A stretch of DNA of 64,000 nucleotides from Onchidella celtica (Eukaryota > Mollusca > Gastropoda > Systellommatophora > Onchidiidae). The notes beneath the pieces were generated by a model, which had not been told where the DNA came from, did no database searches, and saw only the letters and a list, made by a program, of their open reading frames with translations. The first letter of the stretch is position 1; each line of letters opens with the position of its first letter. This document shows, in pieces, positions 35,801 through 49,800 of the stretch. The position numbers and the translations under genes were made by a program. The DNA lies in contig OZ007569.1 of assembly GCA_963931925.1 (NCBI GenBank), forward strand, positions 27,776,024 to 27,840,023, given 5' to 3'.

Positions 35801-38800
35801 CGTGTTCCCTGGAAAGAAATTTTATTGAGCCGACGCTTTTGAAGTGAGTAAAAAATGTGATGGATGTATGTGTGTGTGTGTTTTAGTTTTGTACATTCAC
35901 AGAGGGCAATGATGAAATCTGGAATGAAAAAAAAGAAGAGATGAAGTGACACTGTGATGGCCATCTCAGGTGCAAAGAGCAATGCAAAATCAAGGGGGAT
36001 TATTCAGTGAGTTTTTGGTGTGTGTATGTGCATGTGGAATTTTTGTTCTTTTCATTGGCTATCTAATTGCAGATAAAAGAACCATGAAGAATTTGGAAGA
36101 GAGCATCAGGCGAGTTACAATGTGAATATGTATACATGCATGCATATGCTTTTAGTTTTGTACCTTTACAGAACGCATGGATGAAAATGAGATGAGGAAA
36201 AGAGAAAAGTAATGAAACGACCATTAATAGTTATGTTCATGGGAAAATGCGCGCGGGATCAAGAGAGGTTTCTGAAAGAGAATTTTCGGTATTTGTGTGT
36301 GTGTGTTTTCTTTATTGCCTTTTTGCAGGTAATGGATGACCAAGAATTGGAGAATATTTTGAAGTGAGTCATGGTGTGAATGTGGGTGAATGTGTTTTTT
36401 TTTAGTTTTTGTACATTCACAGAGGCCTCGGATGAGATGAGACACAAGAAAGCCAGATAAAGAGTGTGGCTCCTGTTCTTTCCAGAGGACGAGCCAATGT
36501 AAGTGGTGTGTGTGTGCGGATGTGTGTGTTTTATTTCTGTACATTCACAGATGATAGGTAATGTTATTGGCTGTGGACTGATGTATTTCTGGAATGTGGA
36601 TGAAGAAGAAAGTTTCCCAGAGGACACCTATGGGAACTGCCTTGATGTTGATGGCATGTTAGCTGCATCCAGTTTCCTGCATTTCTGGTCCAGAGGTTGT
36701 GACTGAAACTGCTTGAGAACAAGTGTGGTGTGCACAGTGAGGATGATTGCGTCTTCTTTGAAGTGTTGTTGAGACCTGCATTGTTTCCTTCTGGTGTGTG
36801 AACCCTGGTGAAACAGCATCTGCAGTGTGATTTTCCATGGTCCATGAACATGTGATGAATGATCCATTGGAGGTGGCCCTTAATGCTTGTGGTTTGGCCT
36901 TGCTGAAGATGTCCAGACTGGAGGCTGTTGGTGCATGATGAGATGTATATGATTGACTTGAAGTAGTGGATGTTGATGGTGTCTGTGGCAATGAATCTGG
37001 CCGTTATTTAACTGCGCGTGTTCCCTGGAAAGAAATTTTATTGAGTCCACGCTTTTGAAGTGAGTAAAAAATGTGATGGATGTATGTGTGTGTGTTTTAG
37101 TTTTGTACATTCACAGAGGGCAATGATGAAATCTGGAATGAAAAAAAAGAAGAGATGAAGTGACACTGTGATGGCCATCTCAGGTGCAAAGAGCAATGCA
37201 AAATCAAGGGGGATTATTCAGTGAGTTTTTGGTGTGTGTATGTGCATGTGGAATTTTTGTTCTTTTCATTGGCTATCTAATTGCAGATAAAAGAACCATG
37301 AAGAATTTGGAAGAGAGCATCAGGCGAGTTACAATGTGAATATGTATACATGCATGCATATGCTTTTAGTTTTGTACCTTTACAGAACGCATGGATGAAA
37401 ATGAGATGAGGAAAAGAGAAAAGTAATGAAACGACCATTAATGGTTATGTTCATGGGAAAATGCGCGCGGGATCAAGAGAGGTTTCTGAAAGAGAATTTT
37501 CGGTATTTGTGTGTGTGTGTTTTCTTTATTGCCTTTTTGCAGGTAATGTATGACCAAGAATTGGAGAATATTTTGAAGTGAGTCATGGTGTGAATGTGGG
37601 TGAATGTGTTTTTTTTATAGTTTTTGTACATTCACAGAGGCCTCGGATGAGATGAGACTAAAGAAAGCTAGATAAAGAGTGTGGCTACTGTTCTTTCCAG
37701 AGGACGAGCCAATGTAAGTGGTGTGTGTGTGCGGATGTGTGTGTTTTATTTCTGTACATTCACAGATGATAGGTAATGTCATTGGCTGTGGACTGATGTA
37801 TTTGTGGAATGTGGATGAAGAAGAAAGTTTCCCAGAGGACACCTATGGGAACTGCCTTGATGTTGATGGCATGTTAGCTGCATCCAGCTTCCTGCATTTC
37901 TGGTCCAGAGGTTGTGACTGAAACTGCTTGAGAACAAGTGTGGTGTGCACAGTGAGGATGATTGCGTCTTCTTTGAAGTGTTGTTGAGACCTGCATTGTT
38001 TCCTTCTGGTGTGTGAACCCTGGTGAAACAGCATCTGCAGTGTGATTTTCCATGGTCCATGAACATGTGATGAATGATCCATTGGAGGTGGCCCTTAATG
38101 CTTGTGGTTTGGCCTTGCTGAAGATGTCCAGACTGGAGGCTGTTGGTGCATGATGAGATGTATATGATTGACTTGAAGTAGTGGATGTTGATGGTGTCTG
38201 TGGCAATGAATCTGGCCGTTATTTAACTGCGCGTGTTCCCTGGAAAGAAATTTTATTGAGTCCACGCTGTTGAAGTGAGTAAAAAATGTGATGGATGTAT
38301 GTGTGTGTGTTTTAGTTTTGTACATTCACAGAGGGCAATGATGAAATCTGGAATGAAAAAAAAGAAGAGATGAAGTGACACTGTGATGGCCATCTCAGGT
38401 GCAAAGAGCAATGCAAAATCAAGGGGGATTATTCAGTGAGTTTTTGGTGTGTGTATGTGCATGTGGAATTTTTGTTCTTTTCATTGGCTATCTAATTGCA
38501 GATAAAAGAACCATGAAGAATTTGGAAGAGAGCATCAGGCGAGTTACAATGTGAATATGTATACATGCATGCATATGCTTTTAGTTTTGTACCTTTACAG
38601 AACGCATGGATGAAAATGAGATGAGGAAAAGAGAAAAGTAATGAAACGACCATTAATGGTTATGTTCATGGGAAAATGCGCGCGGGATCAAGAGAGGTTT
38701 CTGAAAGAGAATTTTCGGTATTTGTGTGTGTGTGTTTTCTTTATTGCCTTTTTGCAGGTAATGTATGACCAAGAATTGGAGAATATTTTGAAGTGAGTCA

Positions 38801-41800
38801 TGGTGTGAATGTGGGTGAATGTGTTTTTTTTTTAGTTTTTGTACATTCACAGAGGCCTCGGATGAGATGAGACTAAAGAAAGCTAGATAAAGAGTGTGGC
38901 TACTGTTCTTTCCAGAGGACGAGCCAATGTAAGTGGTTTGTGTGTGCGGATGTGTGTGTTTTATTTCTGTACATTCACAGATGATAGGTAATGTTATTGG
39001 CTGTGGACTGATGTATTTCTGGAATGTGGATGAAGAAGAAAGTTTCCCAGAGGACACCTATGGGAACTGCCTTGATGTTGATGGCATGTTAGCTGCATCC
39101 AGCTTCCTGCATTTCTGGTCCAGAGGTTGTGACTGAAACTGCTTGAGAACAAGTGTGGTGTGCACAGTGAGGATGATTGCGTCTTCTTTGAAGTGTTGTT
39201 GAGACCTGCATTGTTTCCTTCTGGTGTGTGAACCCTGGTGAAACAGCATCTGCAGTGTGATTTTCCATGGTCCATGAACATGTGATGAATGATCCATTGG
39301 AGGTGGCCCTTAATGCTTGTGGTTTGGCCTTGCTGAAGATGTCCAGACTGGAGGCTGTTGGTGCATGATGAGATGTATATGATTGACTTGAAGTAGTGGA
39401 TGTTGATGGTGTCTGTGGCAATGAATCTGGCCGTTATTTAACTGCGCGTGTTCCCTGGAAAGAAATTTTATTGAGTCCACGCTTTTGAAGTGAGTAAAAA
39501 ATGTGATGGATGTATGTGTGTGTGTTTTAGTTTTGTACATTCACAGAGGGCAATGATGAAATCTGGAATGAAAAAAAAGAAGAGATGAAGTGACACTGTG
39601 ATGGCCATCTCAGGTGCAAAGAGCAATGCAAAATCAAGGGGGATTATTCAGTGAGTTTTTGGTGTGTGTATGTGCATGTGGAATTTTTGTTCTTTTCATT
39701 GGCTATCTAATTGCAGATAAAAGAACCATGAAGAATTTGGAAGAGAGCATCAGGCGAGTTACAATGTGAATATGTATACATGCATGCATATGCTTTTAGT
39801 TTTGTACCTTTACAGAACGCATGGATGAAAATGAGATGAGGAAAAGAGAAAAGTAATGAAACGACCATTAATGGTTATGTTCATGGGAAAATGCGCGCGG
39901 GATCAAGAGAGGTTTCTGAAAGAGAATTTTCGGTATTTGTGTGTGTGTGTTTTCTTTATTGCCTTTTTGCAGGTAATGTATGACCAAGAATTGGAGAATA
40001 TTTTGAAGTGAGTCATGGTGTGAATGTGGGTGAATGTGTTTTTTTTATAGTTTTTGTACATTCACAGAGGCCTCGGATGAGATGAGACTAAAGAAAGCTA
40101 GATAAAGAGTGTGGCTACTGTTCTTTCCAGAGGACGAGCCAATGTAAGTGGTGTGTGTGTGCGGATGTGTGTGTTTTATTTCTGTACATTCACAGATGAT
40201 AGGTAATGTTATTGGCTGTGGACTGATGTATTTGTGGAATGTGGATGAAGAAGAAAGTTTCCCAGAGGACACCTATGGGAACTGCCTTGATGTTGATGGC
40301 ATGTTAGCTGCATCCAGCTTCCTGCATTTCTGGTCCAGAGGTTGTGACTGAAACTGCTTGAGAACAAGTGTGGTGTGCACAGTGAGGATGATTGCGTCTT
40401 CTTTGAAGTGTTGTTGAGACCTGCATTGTTTCCTTCTGGTGTGTGAACCCTGGTGAAACAGCATCTGCAGTGTGATTTTCCATGGTGAATGAACATGTGA
40501 TGAATGATCCATTGGAGGTGGCCCTTAATGCTTGTGGTTTGGCCTTGCTGAAGATGTCCAGACTGGAGGCTGTTGGTGCATGATGAGATGTATATGATTG
40601 ACTTGAAGTAGTGGATGTTGATGGTGTCTGTGGCAATGAATCTGGCCGTTATTTAACTGCGCGTGTTCCCTGGAAAGAAATTTTATTGAGCCGACGCTTT
40701 TGAAGTGAGTAAAAAATGTGATGGATGTATGTGTGTGTGTGTTTTAGTTTTGTACATTCACAGAGGGCAATGATGAAATCTGGAATGAAAAAAAAGAAGA
40801 GATGAAGTGACACTGTGATGGCCATCTCAGGTGCAAAGAGCAATGCAAAATCAAGGGGGATTATTCAGTGAGTTTTTGGTGTGTGTATGTGCATGTGGAA
40901 TTTTTGTTCTTTTCATTGGCTATCTAATTGCAGATAAAAGAACCATGAAGAATTTGGAAGAGAGCATCAGGCGAGTTACAATGTGAATATGTATACATGC
41001 ATGCATATGCTTTTAGTTTTGTACCTTTACAGAACGCATGGATGAAAATGAGATGAGGAAAAGAGAAAAGTAATGAAACGACCATTAATAGTTATGTTCA
41101 TGGGAAAATGCGCGCGGGATCAAGAGAGGTTTCTGAAAGAGAATTTTCGGTATTTGTGTGTGTGTGTTTTCTTTATTGCCTTTTTGCAGGTAATGGATGA
41201 CCAAGAATTGGAGAATATTTTGAAGTGAGTCATGGTGTGAATGTGGGTGAATGTGTTTTTTTTTAGTTTTTGTACATTCACAGAGGCCTCGGATGAGATG
41301 AGACACAAGAAAGCCAGATAAAGAGTGTGGCTCCTGTTCTTTCCAGAGGACGAGCCAATGTAAGTGGTGTGTGTGTGCGGATGTGTGTGTTTTATTTCTG
41401 TACATTCACAGATGATAGGTAATGTTATTGGCTGTGGACTGATGTATTTCTGGAATGTGGATGAAGAAGAAAGTTTCCCAGAGGACACCTATGGGAACTG
41501 CCTTGATGTTGATGGCATGTTAGCTGCATCCAGTTTCCTGCATTTCTGGTCCAGAGGTTGTGACTGAAACTGCTTGAGAACAAGTGTGGTGTGCACAGTG
41601 AGGATGATTGCGTCTTCTTTGAAGTGTTGTTGAGACCTGCATTGTTTCCTTCTGGTGTGTGAACCCTGGTGAAACAGCATCTGCAGTGTGATTTTCCATG
41701 GTCCATGAACATGTGATGAATGATCCATTGGAGGTGGCCCTTAATGCTTGTGGTTTGGCCTTGCTGAAGATGTCCAGACTGGAGGCTGTTGGTGCATGAT

Positions 41801-44290
41801 GAGATGTATATGATTGACTTGAAGTAGTGGATGTTGATGGTGTCTGTGGCAATGAATCTGGCCGTTATTTAACTGCGCGTGTTCCCTGGAAAGAAATTTT
41901 ATTGAGTCCACGCTTTTGAAGTGAGTAAAAAATGTGATGGATGTATGTGTGTGTGTTTTAGTTTTGTACATTCACAGAGGGCAATGATGAAATCTGGAAT
42001 GAAAAAAAAGAAGAGATGAAGTGACACTGTGATGGCCATCTCAGGTGCAAAGAGCAATGCAAAATCAAGGGGGATTATTCAGTGAGTTTTTGGTGTGTGT
42101 ATGTGCATGTGGAATTTTTGTTCTTTTCATTGGCTATCTAATTGCAGATAAAAGAACCATGAAGAATTTGGAAGAGAGCATCAGGCGAGTTACAATGTGA
42201 ATATGTATACATGCATGCATATGCTTTTAGTTTTGTACCTTTACAGAACGCATGGATGAAAATGAGATGAGGAAAAGAGAAAAGTAATGAAACGACCATT
42301 AATGGTTATGTTCATGGGAAAATGCGCGCGGGATCAAGAGAGGTTTCTGAAAGAGAATTTTCGGTATTTGTGTGTGTGTGTTTTCTTTATTGCCTTTTTG
42401 CAGGTAATGTATGACCAAGAATTGGAGAATATTTTGAAGTGAGTCATGGTGTGAATGTGGGTGAATGTGTTTTTTTTATAGTTTTTGTACATTCACAGAG
42501 GCCTCGGATGAGATGAGACTAAAGAAAGCTAGATAAAGAGTGTGGCTACTGTTCTTTCCAGAGGACGAGCCAATGTAAGTGGTGTGTGTGTGCGGATGTG
42601 TGTGTTTTATTTCTGTACATTCACAGATGATAGGTAATGTCATTGGCTGTGGACTGATGTATTTGTGGAATGTGGATGAAGAAGAAAGTTTCCCAGAGGA
42701 CACCTATGGGAACTGCCTTGATGTTGATGGCATGTTAGCTGCATCCAGCTTCCTGCATTTCTGGTCCAGAGGTTGTGACTGAAACTGCTTGAGAACAAGT
42801 GTGGTGTGCACAGTGAGGATGATTGCGTCTTCTTTGAAGTGTTGTTGAGACCTGCATTGTTTCCTTCTGGTGTGTGAACCCTGGTGAAACAGCATCTGCA
42901 GTGTGATTTTCCATGGTCCATGAACATGTGATGAATGATCCATTGGAGGTGGCCCTTAATGCTTGTGGTTTGGCCTTGCTGAAGATGTCCAGACTGGAGG
43001 CTGTTGGTGCATGATGAGATGTATATGATTGACTTGAAGTAGTGGATGTTGATGGTGTCTGTGGCAATGAATCTGGCCGTTATTTAACTGCGCGTGTTCC
43101 CTGGAAAGAAATTTTATTGAGTCCACGCTGTTGAAGTGAGTAAAAAATGTGATGGATGTATGTGTGTGTGTTTTAGTTTTGTACATTCACAGAGGGCAAT
43201 GATGAAATCTGGAATGAAAAAAAAGAAGAGATGAAGTGACACTGTGATGGCCATCTCAGGTGCAAAGAGCAATGCAAAATCAAGGGGGATTATTCAGTGA
43301 GTTTTTGGTGTGTGTATGTGCATGTGGAATTTTTGTTCTTTTCATTGGCTATCTAATTGCAGATAAAAGAACCATGAAGAATTTGGAAGAGAGCATCAGG
43401 CGAGTTACAATGTGAATATGTATACATGCATGCATATGCTTTTAGTTTTGTACCTTTACAGAACGCATGGATGAAAATGAGATGAGGAAAAGAGAAAAGT
43501 AATGAAACGACCATTAATGGTTATGTTCATGGGAAAATGCGCGCGGGATCAAGAGAGGTTTCTGAAAGAGAATTTTCGGTATTTGTGTGTGTGTGTTTTC
43601 TTTATTGCCTTTTTGCAGGTAATGTATGACCAAGAATTGGAGAATATTTTGAAGTGAGTCATGGTGTGAATGTGGGTGAATGTGTTTTTTTTTTAGTTTT
43701 TGTACATTCACAGAGGCCTCGGATGAGATGAGACTAAAGAAAGCTAGATAAAGAGTGTGGCTACTGTTCTTTCCAGAGGACGAGCCAATGTAAGTGGTTT
43801 GTGTGTGCGGATGTGTGTGTTTTATTTCTGTACATTCACAGATGATAGGTAATGTTATTGGCTGTGGACTGATGTATTTCTGGAATGTGGATGAAGAAGA
43901 AAGTTTCCCAGAGGACACCTATGGGAACTGCCTTGATGTTGATGGCATGTTAGCTGCATCCAGCTTCCTGCATTTCTGGTCCAGAGGTTGTGACTGAAAC
44001 TGCTTGAGAACAAGTGTGGTGTGCACAGTGAGGATGATTGCGTCTTCTTTGAAGTGTTGTTGAGACCTGCATTGTTTCCTTCTGGTGTGTGAACCCTGGT
44101 GAAACAGCATCTGCAGTGTGATTTTCCATGGTCCATGAACATGTGATGAATGATCCATTGGAGGTGGCCCTTAATGCTTGTGGTTTGGCCTTGCTGAAGA
44201 TGTCCAGACTGGAGGCTGTTGGTGCATGATGAGATGTATATGATTGACTTGAAGTAGTGGATGTTGATGGTGTCTGTGGCAATGAATCTG
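32753..44290 (+). repeat. Dimer and tetramer higher-order repeats (periods 2431 and 4861)
   Basis: The rare variant CATGGTGAATGAAC (instead of CATGGTCCATGAAC) occurs near 33191, 35622 and 40483, spaced 2431 and then 4861. Copies with AATGTCATTGG lie near 37777 and 42638, and copies with AAGTGGTTTGTG near 38931 and 43792, again 4861 apart. So a dimer was duplicated (32.7-35.2 to 35.2-37.6 kb), then a tetramer (35.2-39.4 to 40.0-44.3 kb). Confidence 0.8.
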
Positions 44291-46899
44291 GCCGTTATTT
44301 AACTGCGCGTGTTCCCTGGAAAGAAATTTTATTGAGCCGACGCTTTTGAAGTGAGTAAAAAATGTGATGGATGTATGTGTGTGTGTGTTTTAGTTTTGTA
44401 CATTCACAGAGGGCAATGATGAAATCTGGAATGAAAAAAAAGAAGAGATGAAGTGACACTGTGATGGCCATCTCAGGTGCAAAGAGCAATGCAAAATCAA
44501 GGGGGATTATTCAGTGAGTTTTTGGTGTGTGTATGTGCATGTGGAATTTTTGTTCTTTTCATTGGCTATCTAATTGCAGATAAAAGAACCATGAAGAATT
44601 TGGAAGAGAGCATCAGGCGAGTTACAATGTGAATATGTATACATGCATGCATATGCTTTTAGTTTTGTACCTTTACAGAACGCATGGATGAAAATGAGAT
44701 GAGGAAAAGAGAAAAGTAATGAAACGACCATTAATAGTTATGTTCATGGGAAAATGCGCGCGGGATCAAGAGAGGTTTCTGAAAGAGAATTTTCGGTATT
44801 TGTGTGTGTGTGTTTTCTTTATTGCCTTTTTGCAGGTAATGGATGACCAAGAATTGGAGAATATTTTGAAGTGAGTCATGGTGTGAATGTGGGTGAATGT
44901 GTTTTTTTTTAGTTTTTGTACATTCACAGAGGCCTCGGATGAGATGAGACACAAGAAAGCTAGATAAAGAGTGTGGCTCCTGTTCTTTCCAGAGGACGAG
45001 CCAATGTAAGTGGTGTGTGTGTGCGGATGTGTGTGTTTTATTTCTGTACATTCACAGATGATAGGTAATGTTATTGGCTGTGGACTGATGTATTTCTGGA
45101 ATGTGGATGAAGAAGAAAGTTTCCCAGAGGACACCTATGGGAACTGCCTTGATGTTGATGGCATGTTAGCTGCATCCAGTTTCCTGCATTTCTGGTCCAG
45201 AGGTTGTGACTGAAACTGCTTGAGAACAAGTGTGGTGTGCACAGTGAGGATGATTGCGTCTTCTTTGAAGTGTTGTTGAGACCTGCATTGTTTCCTTCTG
45301 GTGTGTGAACCCTGGTGAAACAGCATCTGCAGTGTGATTTTCCATGGTCCATGAACATGTGATGAATGATCCATTGGAGGTGGCCCTTAATGCTTGTGGT
45401 TTGGCCTTGCTGAAGATGTCCAGACTGGAGGCTGTTGGTGCATGATGAGATGTATATGATTGACTTGAAGTAGTGGATGTTGATGGTGTCTGTGGCAATG
45501 AATCTGGCCGTTATTTAACTGCGCGTGTTCCCTGGAAAGAAATTTTATTGAGTCCACGCTTTTGAAGTGAGTAAAAAATGTGATGGATGTATGTGTGTGT
45601 GTTTTAGTTTTGTACATTCACAGAGGGCAATGATGAAATCTGGAATGAAAAAAAAGAAGAGATGAAGTGACACTGTGATGGCCATCTCAGGTGCAAAGAG
45701 CAATGCAAAATCAAGGGGGATTATTCAGTGAGTTTTTGGTGTGTGTATGTGCATGTGGAATTTTTGTTCTTTTCATTGGCTATCTAATTGCAGATAAAAG
45801 AACCATGAAGAATTTGGAAGAGAGCATCAGGCGAGTTACAATGTGAATATGTATACATGCATGCATATGCTTTTAGTTTTGTACCTTTACAGAACGCATG
45901 GATGAAAATGAGATGAGGAAAAGAGAAAAGTAATGAAACGACCATTAATGGTTATGTTCATGGGAAAATGCGCGCGGGATCAAGAGAGGTTTCTGAAAGA
46001 GAATTTTCGGTATTTGTGTGTGTGTGTTTTCTTTATTGCCTTTTTGCAGGTAATGTATGACCAAGAATTGGAGAATATTTTGAAGTGAGTCATGGTGTGA
46101 ATGTGGGTGAATGTGTTTTTTTTATAGTTTTTGTACATTCACAGAGGCCTCGGATGAGATGAGACTAAAGAAAGCTAGATAAAGAGTGTGGCTACTGTTC
46201 TTTCCAGAGGACGAGCCAATGTAAGTGGTGTGTGTGTGCGGATGTGTGTGTTTTATTTCTGTACATTCACAGATGATAGGTAATGTTATTGGCTGTGGAC
46301 TGATGTATTTCTGGAATGTGGATGAAGAAGAAAGTTTCCCAGAGGACACCTATGGGAACTGCCTTGATGTTGATGGCATGTTAGCTGCATCCAGCTTCCT
46401 GAATTTCTGGTCCAGAGGTTGTGACTGAAACTGCTTGAGAACAAGTGTGGTGTGCACAGTGAGGATGATTGCGTCTTCTTTGAAGTGTTGTTGAGACCTG
46501 CATTGTTTCCTTCTGGTGTGTGAACCCTGGTGAAACAGCATCTGCAGTGTGATTTTCCATGGTCCATGAACATGTGATGAATGATCCATTGGAGGTGGCC
46601 CTTAATGCTTGTGGTTTGGCCTTGCTGAAGATGTCCAGACTGGAGGCTGTTGGTGCATGATGAGATGTATATGATTGACTTGAAGTAGTGGATGTTGATG
46701 GTGTCTGTGGCAATGAATCTGGCCGTTATTTAACTGCGCGTGTTCCCTGGAAAGAAATTTTATTGAGCCCACGCTGTTGAAGTGAGTAAAAAATGTGATG
46801 GATGTATGTGTGTGTGTGTTTTAGTTTTGTACATTCACAGAGGGCAATGATGAAATCTGGAATGAAAAAAAAGAAGAGATGAAGTGACACTGTGATGGC

Positions 46900-49800
46900 C
46901 ATCTCAGGTGCAAAGAGCAATGCAAAATCAAGGGGGATTATTCAGTGAGTTTTTGGTGTGTGTATGTGCATGTGGAATTTTTGTTCTTTTCATTGGCTAT
47001 CTAATTGCAGATAAAAGAACCATGAAGAATTTGGAAGAGAGCATCAGGCGAGTTACAATGTGAATATGTATACATGCATGCATATGCTTTTAGTTTTGTA
47101 TCTTTACAGAACGCATGGATGATAATGAGATGAGGAAAATAGAAAAGTAATGAAACGACCATTAATGGTTATGTTCAAGGTAAAAATGCGCGTGGGATCA
47201 AGAGAGGTTTCTGAAAGTGAGTTTTTGGTATTTGTGTGTGTGTGTTTTCTTTATTGCCTTTTTGCAGGTAATGGATGACCAAGAATTGGAGAATATTTTG
47301 AAGTGAGTCATGGTGTGAATGTGGGTGAATGTGTTTTTTTTTAGTTTTTGTACATTCACAGAGGCCTCAGATGAGATGAGACACAAGGATGCTAGATAAA
47401 GGGTGTGGGTTCTGTTCTTACCAGAGGATGAGCCACTGTAAGTGGTGTGTGTGTGTGGATGTGTGTTTTATTTCTGTACATTCACAGATGATAGGTAATG
47501 TCATTGGCTGTGGACTGATGTATTTGTGGAATGTGGATGAAGAAGAAAGTTTCCCAGAGGACACATTATGTGAACTGCCTTGATGTTGATGGCATGTTAG
47601 CTGCATCCAGCTTCCTGAATTTCTGGTTCAGAGGTTGTGACTGAAACTGCTTGAGAACAAGTGTGGTGTGCACAGTGAGGACGATTGCGTCTTCTTTGAA
47701 GTGTTGTTGAGACCTGCATTGTTTCCTTCTGCTGTGTGAACTCTGGTGTAACAGTATCTGCAGTGTGATTTTCCATGGTCCATGAACATGTGATGAATGA
47801 TCCATTGGAGGTGGCCCTTAATGATTGTGGTTTGGCCTTGCTGAAGATGTCCAGACTGGAGGCTGTTGGTGCATGATGAGATGTATATGATTGACTTGAA
47901 GTAGTGGATGTTGATGGTGTCTGTGGCAATGAATCTGGCCGTTATTTAACTGCGCGTGTTCCCTGGAAAGAAATTTTATTGAGCCCACGCTGTTGAAGTG
48001 AGTAAAAAATGTGATGGATGTATGTGTGTGTGTGTTTTAGTTTTGTACATTCACAGAGGGCAATGATGAAATCTGGAATGAAAAAAAAGAAGAGATGAAG
48101 TGACACTGTGATGGCCATCTCAGGTGCAAAGAGCAATGCAAAATCAAGGGGGATTATTCAGTGAGTTTTTGGTGTGTGTATGTGCATGTGGAATTTTTGT
48201 TCTTTTCATTGGCTATCTAATTGCAGATAAAAGAACCATGAAGAATTTGCAAGAGAGCATCAGGCGAGTTACAGTGTGAATATGTATACATGCATGCATA
48301 TGCTTTTAGTTTTGTACCTTTACAGAACGCATGGATGAAAATGAGATGAGGAAAAGAGAAAAGTAATGAAACGACCATTAATGGTTATGTTCATGGGAAA
48401 ATGCGCGCGGGATCAAGAGAGGTTTCTGAAAGAGAATTTTCGGTATTTGTGTGTGTGTGTTTTCTTTATTGCCTTTTTGCAGGTAATGTATGACCAAGAA
48501 TTGGAGAATATTTTGAAGTGAGTCATGGTGTGAATGTGGGTGAATGTGTTTTTTTTTTAGTTTTTGTACATTCACAGAGGCCTCGGATGAGATGAGACTA
48601 AAGAAAGCTAGATAAAGAGTGTGGCTACTGTTCTTTCCAGAGGACGAGCCAATGTAAGTGGTGTGTGTGTGCGGATGTGTGTGTTTTATTTCTGTACATT
48701 CACAGATGATAGGTAATGTTATTGGCTGTGGACTGATGTATTTGTGGAATGTGGATGAAGAAGAAAGTTTCCCAGAGGACACCTATGGGAACTGCCTTGA
48801 TGTTGATGGCATGTTAGCTGCATCCAGCTTCCTGCATTTCTGGTCCAGAGGTTGTGACTGAAACTGCTTGAGAACAAGTGTGGTGTGCACAGTGAGGATG
48901 ATTGCGTCTTCTTTGAAGTGTTGTTGAGACCTGCATTGTTTCCTTCTGGTGTGTGAACCCTGGTGAAACAGCATCTGCAGTGTGATTTTCCATGGTCCAT
49001 GAACATGTGATGAATGATCCATTGGAGGTGGCCCTTAATGCTTGTGGTTTGGCCTTGCTGAAGATGTCCAGACTGGAGGCTGTTGGTGCATGATGAGATG
49101 TATATGATTGACTTGAAGTAGTGGATGTTGATGGTGTCTGTGGCAATGAATCTGGCCGTTATTTAACTGCGCGTGTTCCCTGGAAAGAAATTTTATTGAG
49201 CCCACGCTGTTGAAGTGAGTAAAAAATGTGATGGATGTATGTGTGTGTGTGTTTTAGTTTTGTACATTCACAGAGGGCAATGATGAAATCTGGAATGAAA
49301 AAAAAGAAGAGATGAAGTGACACTGTGATGGCCATCTCAGGTGCAAAGAGCAATGCAAAATCAAGGGGGATTATTCAGTAAGTTTTTGGTGTGTGTATGT
49401 GCATGTGGAATTTTTGTTCTTTTCATTGGCTATCTAATTGCAGATAAAAGAACCATGAAGAATTTGGAAGAGAGCATCAGGCGAGTTACAGTGTGAATAT
49501 GTATACATGCATGCATATGCTTTTAGTTTTGTACCTTTACAGAACGCATGGATGAAAATGAGATGAGGAAAAGAGAAAAGTAATGAAACGACCATTAATG
49601 GTTATGTTCATGGGAAAATGCGCGCGGGATCAAGAGAGGTTTCTGAAAGAGAATTTTCGGTATTTGTGTGTGTGTGTTTTCTTTATTGCCTTTTTGCAGG
49701 TAATGTATGGCCAAGAATTGGAGAATATTTTGAAGTGAGTCATGGTGTGAATGTGGGTGAATGTGTTTTTTTTTTAGTTTTTGTACATTCACAGAGGCCT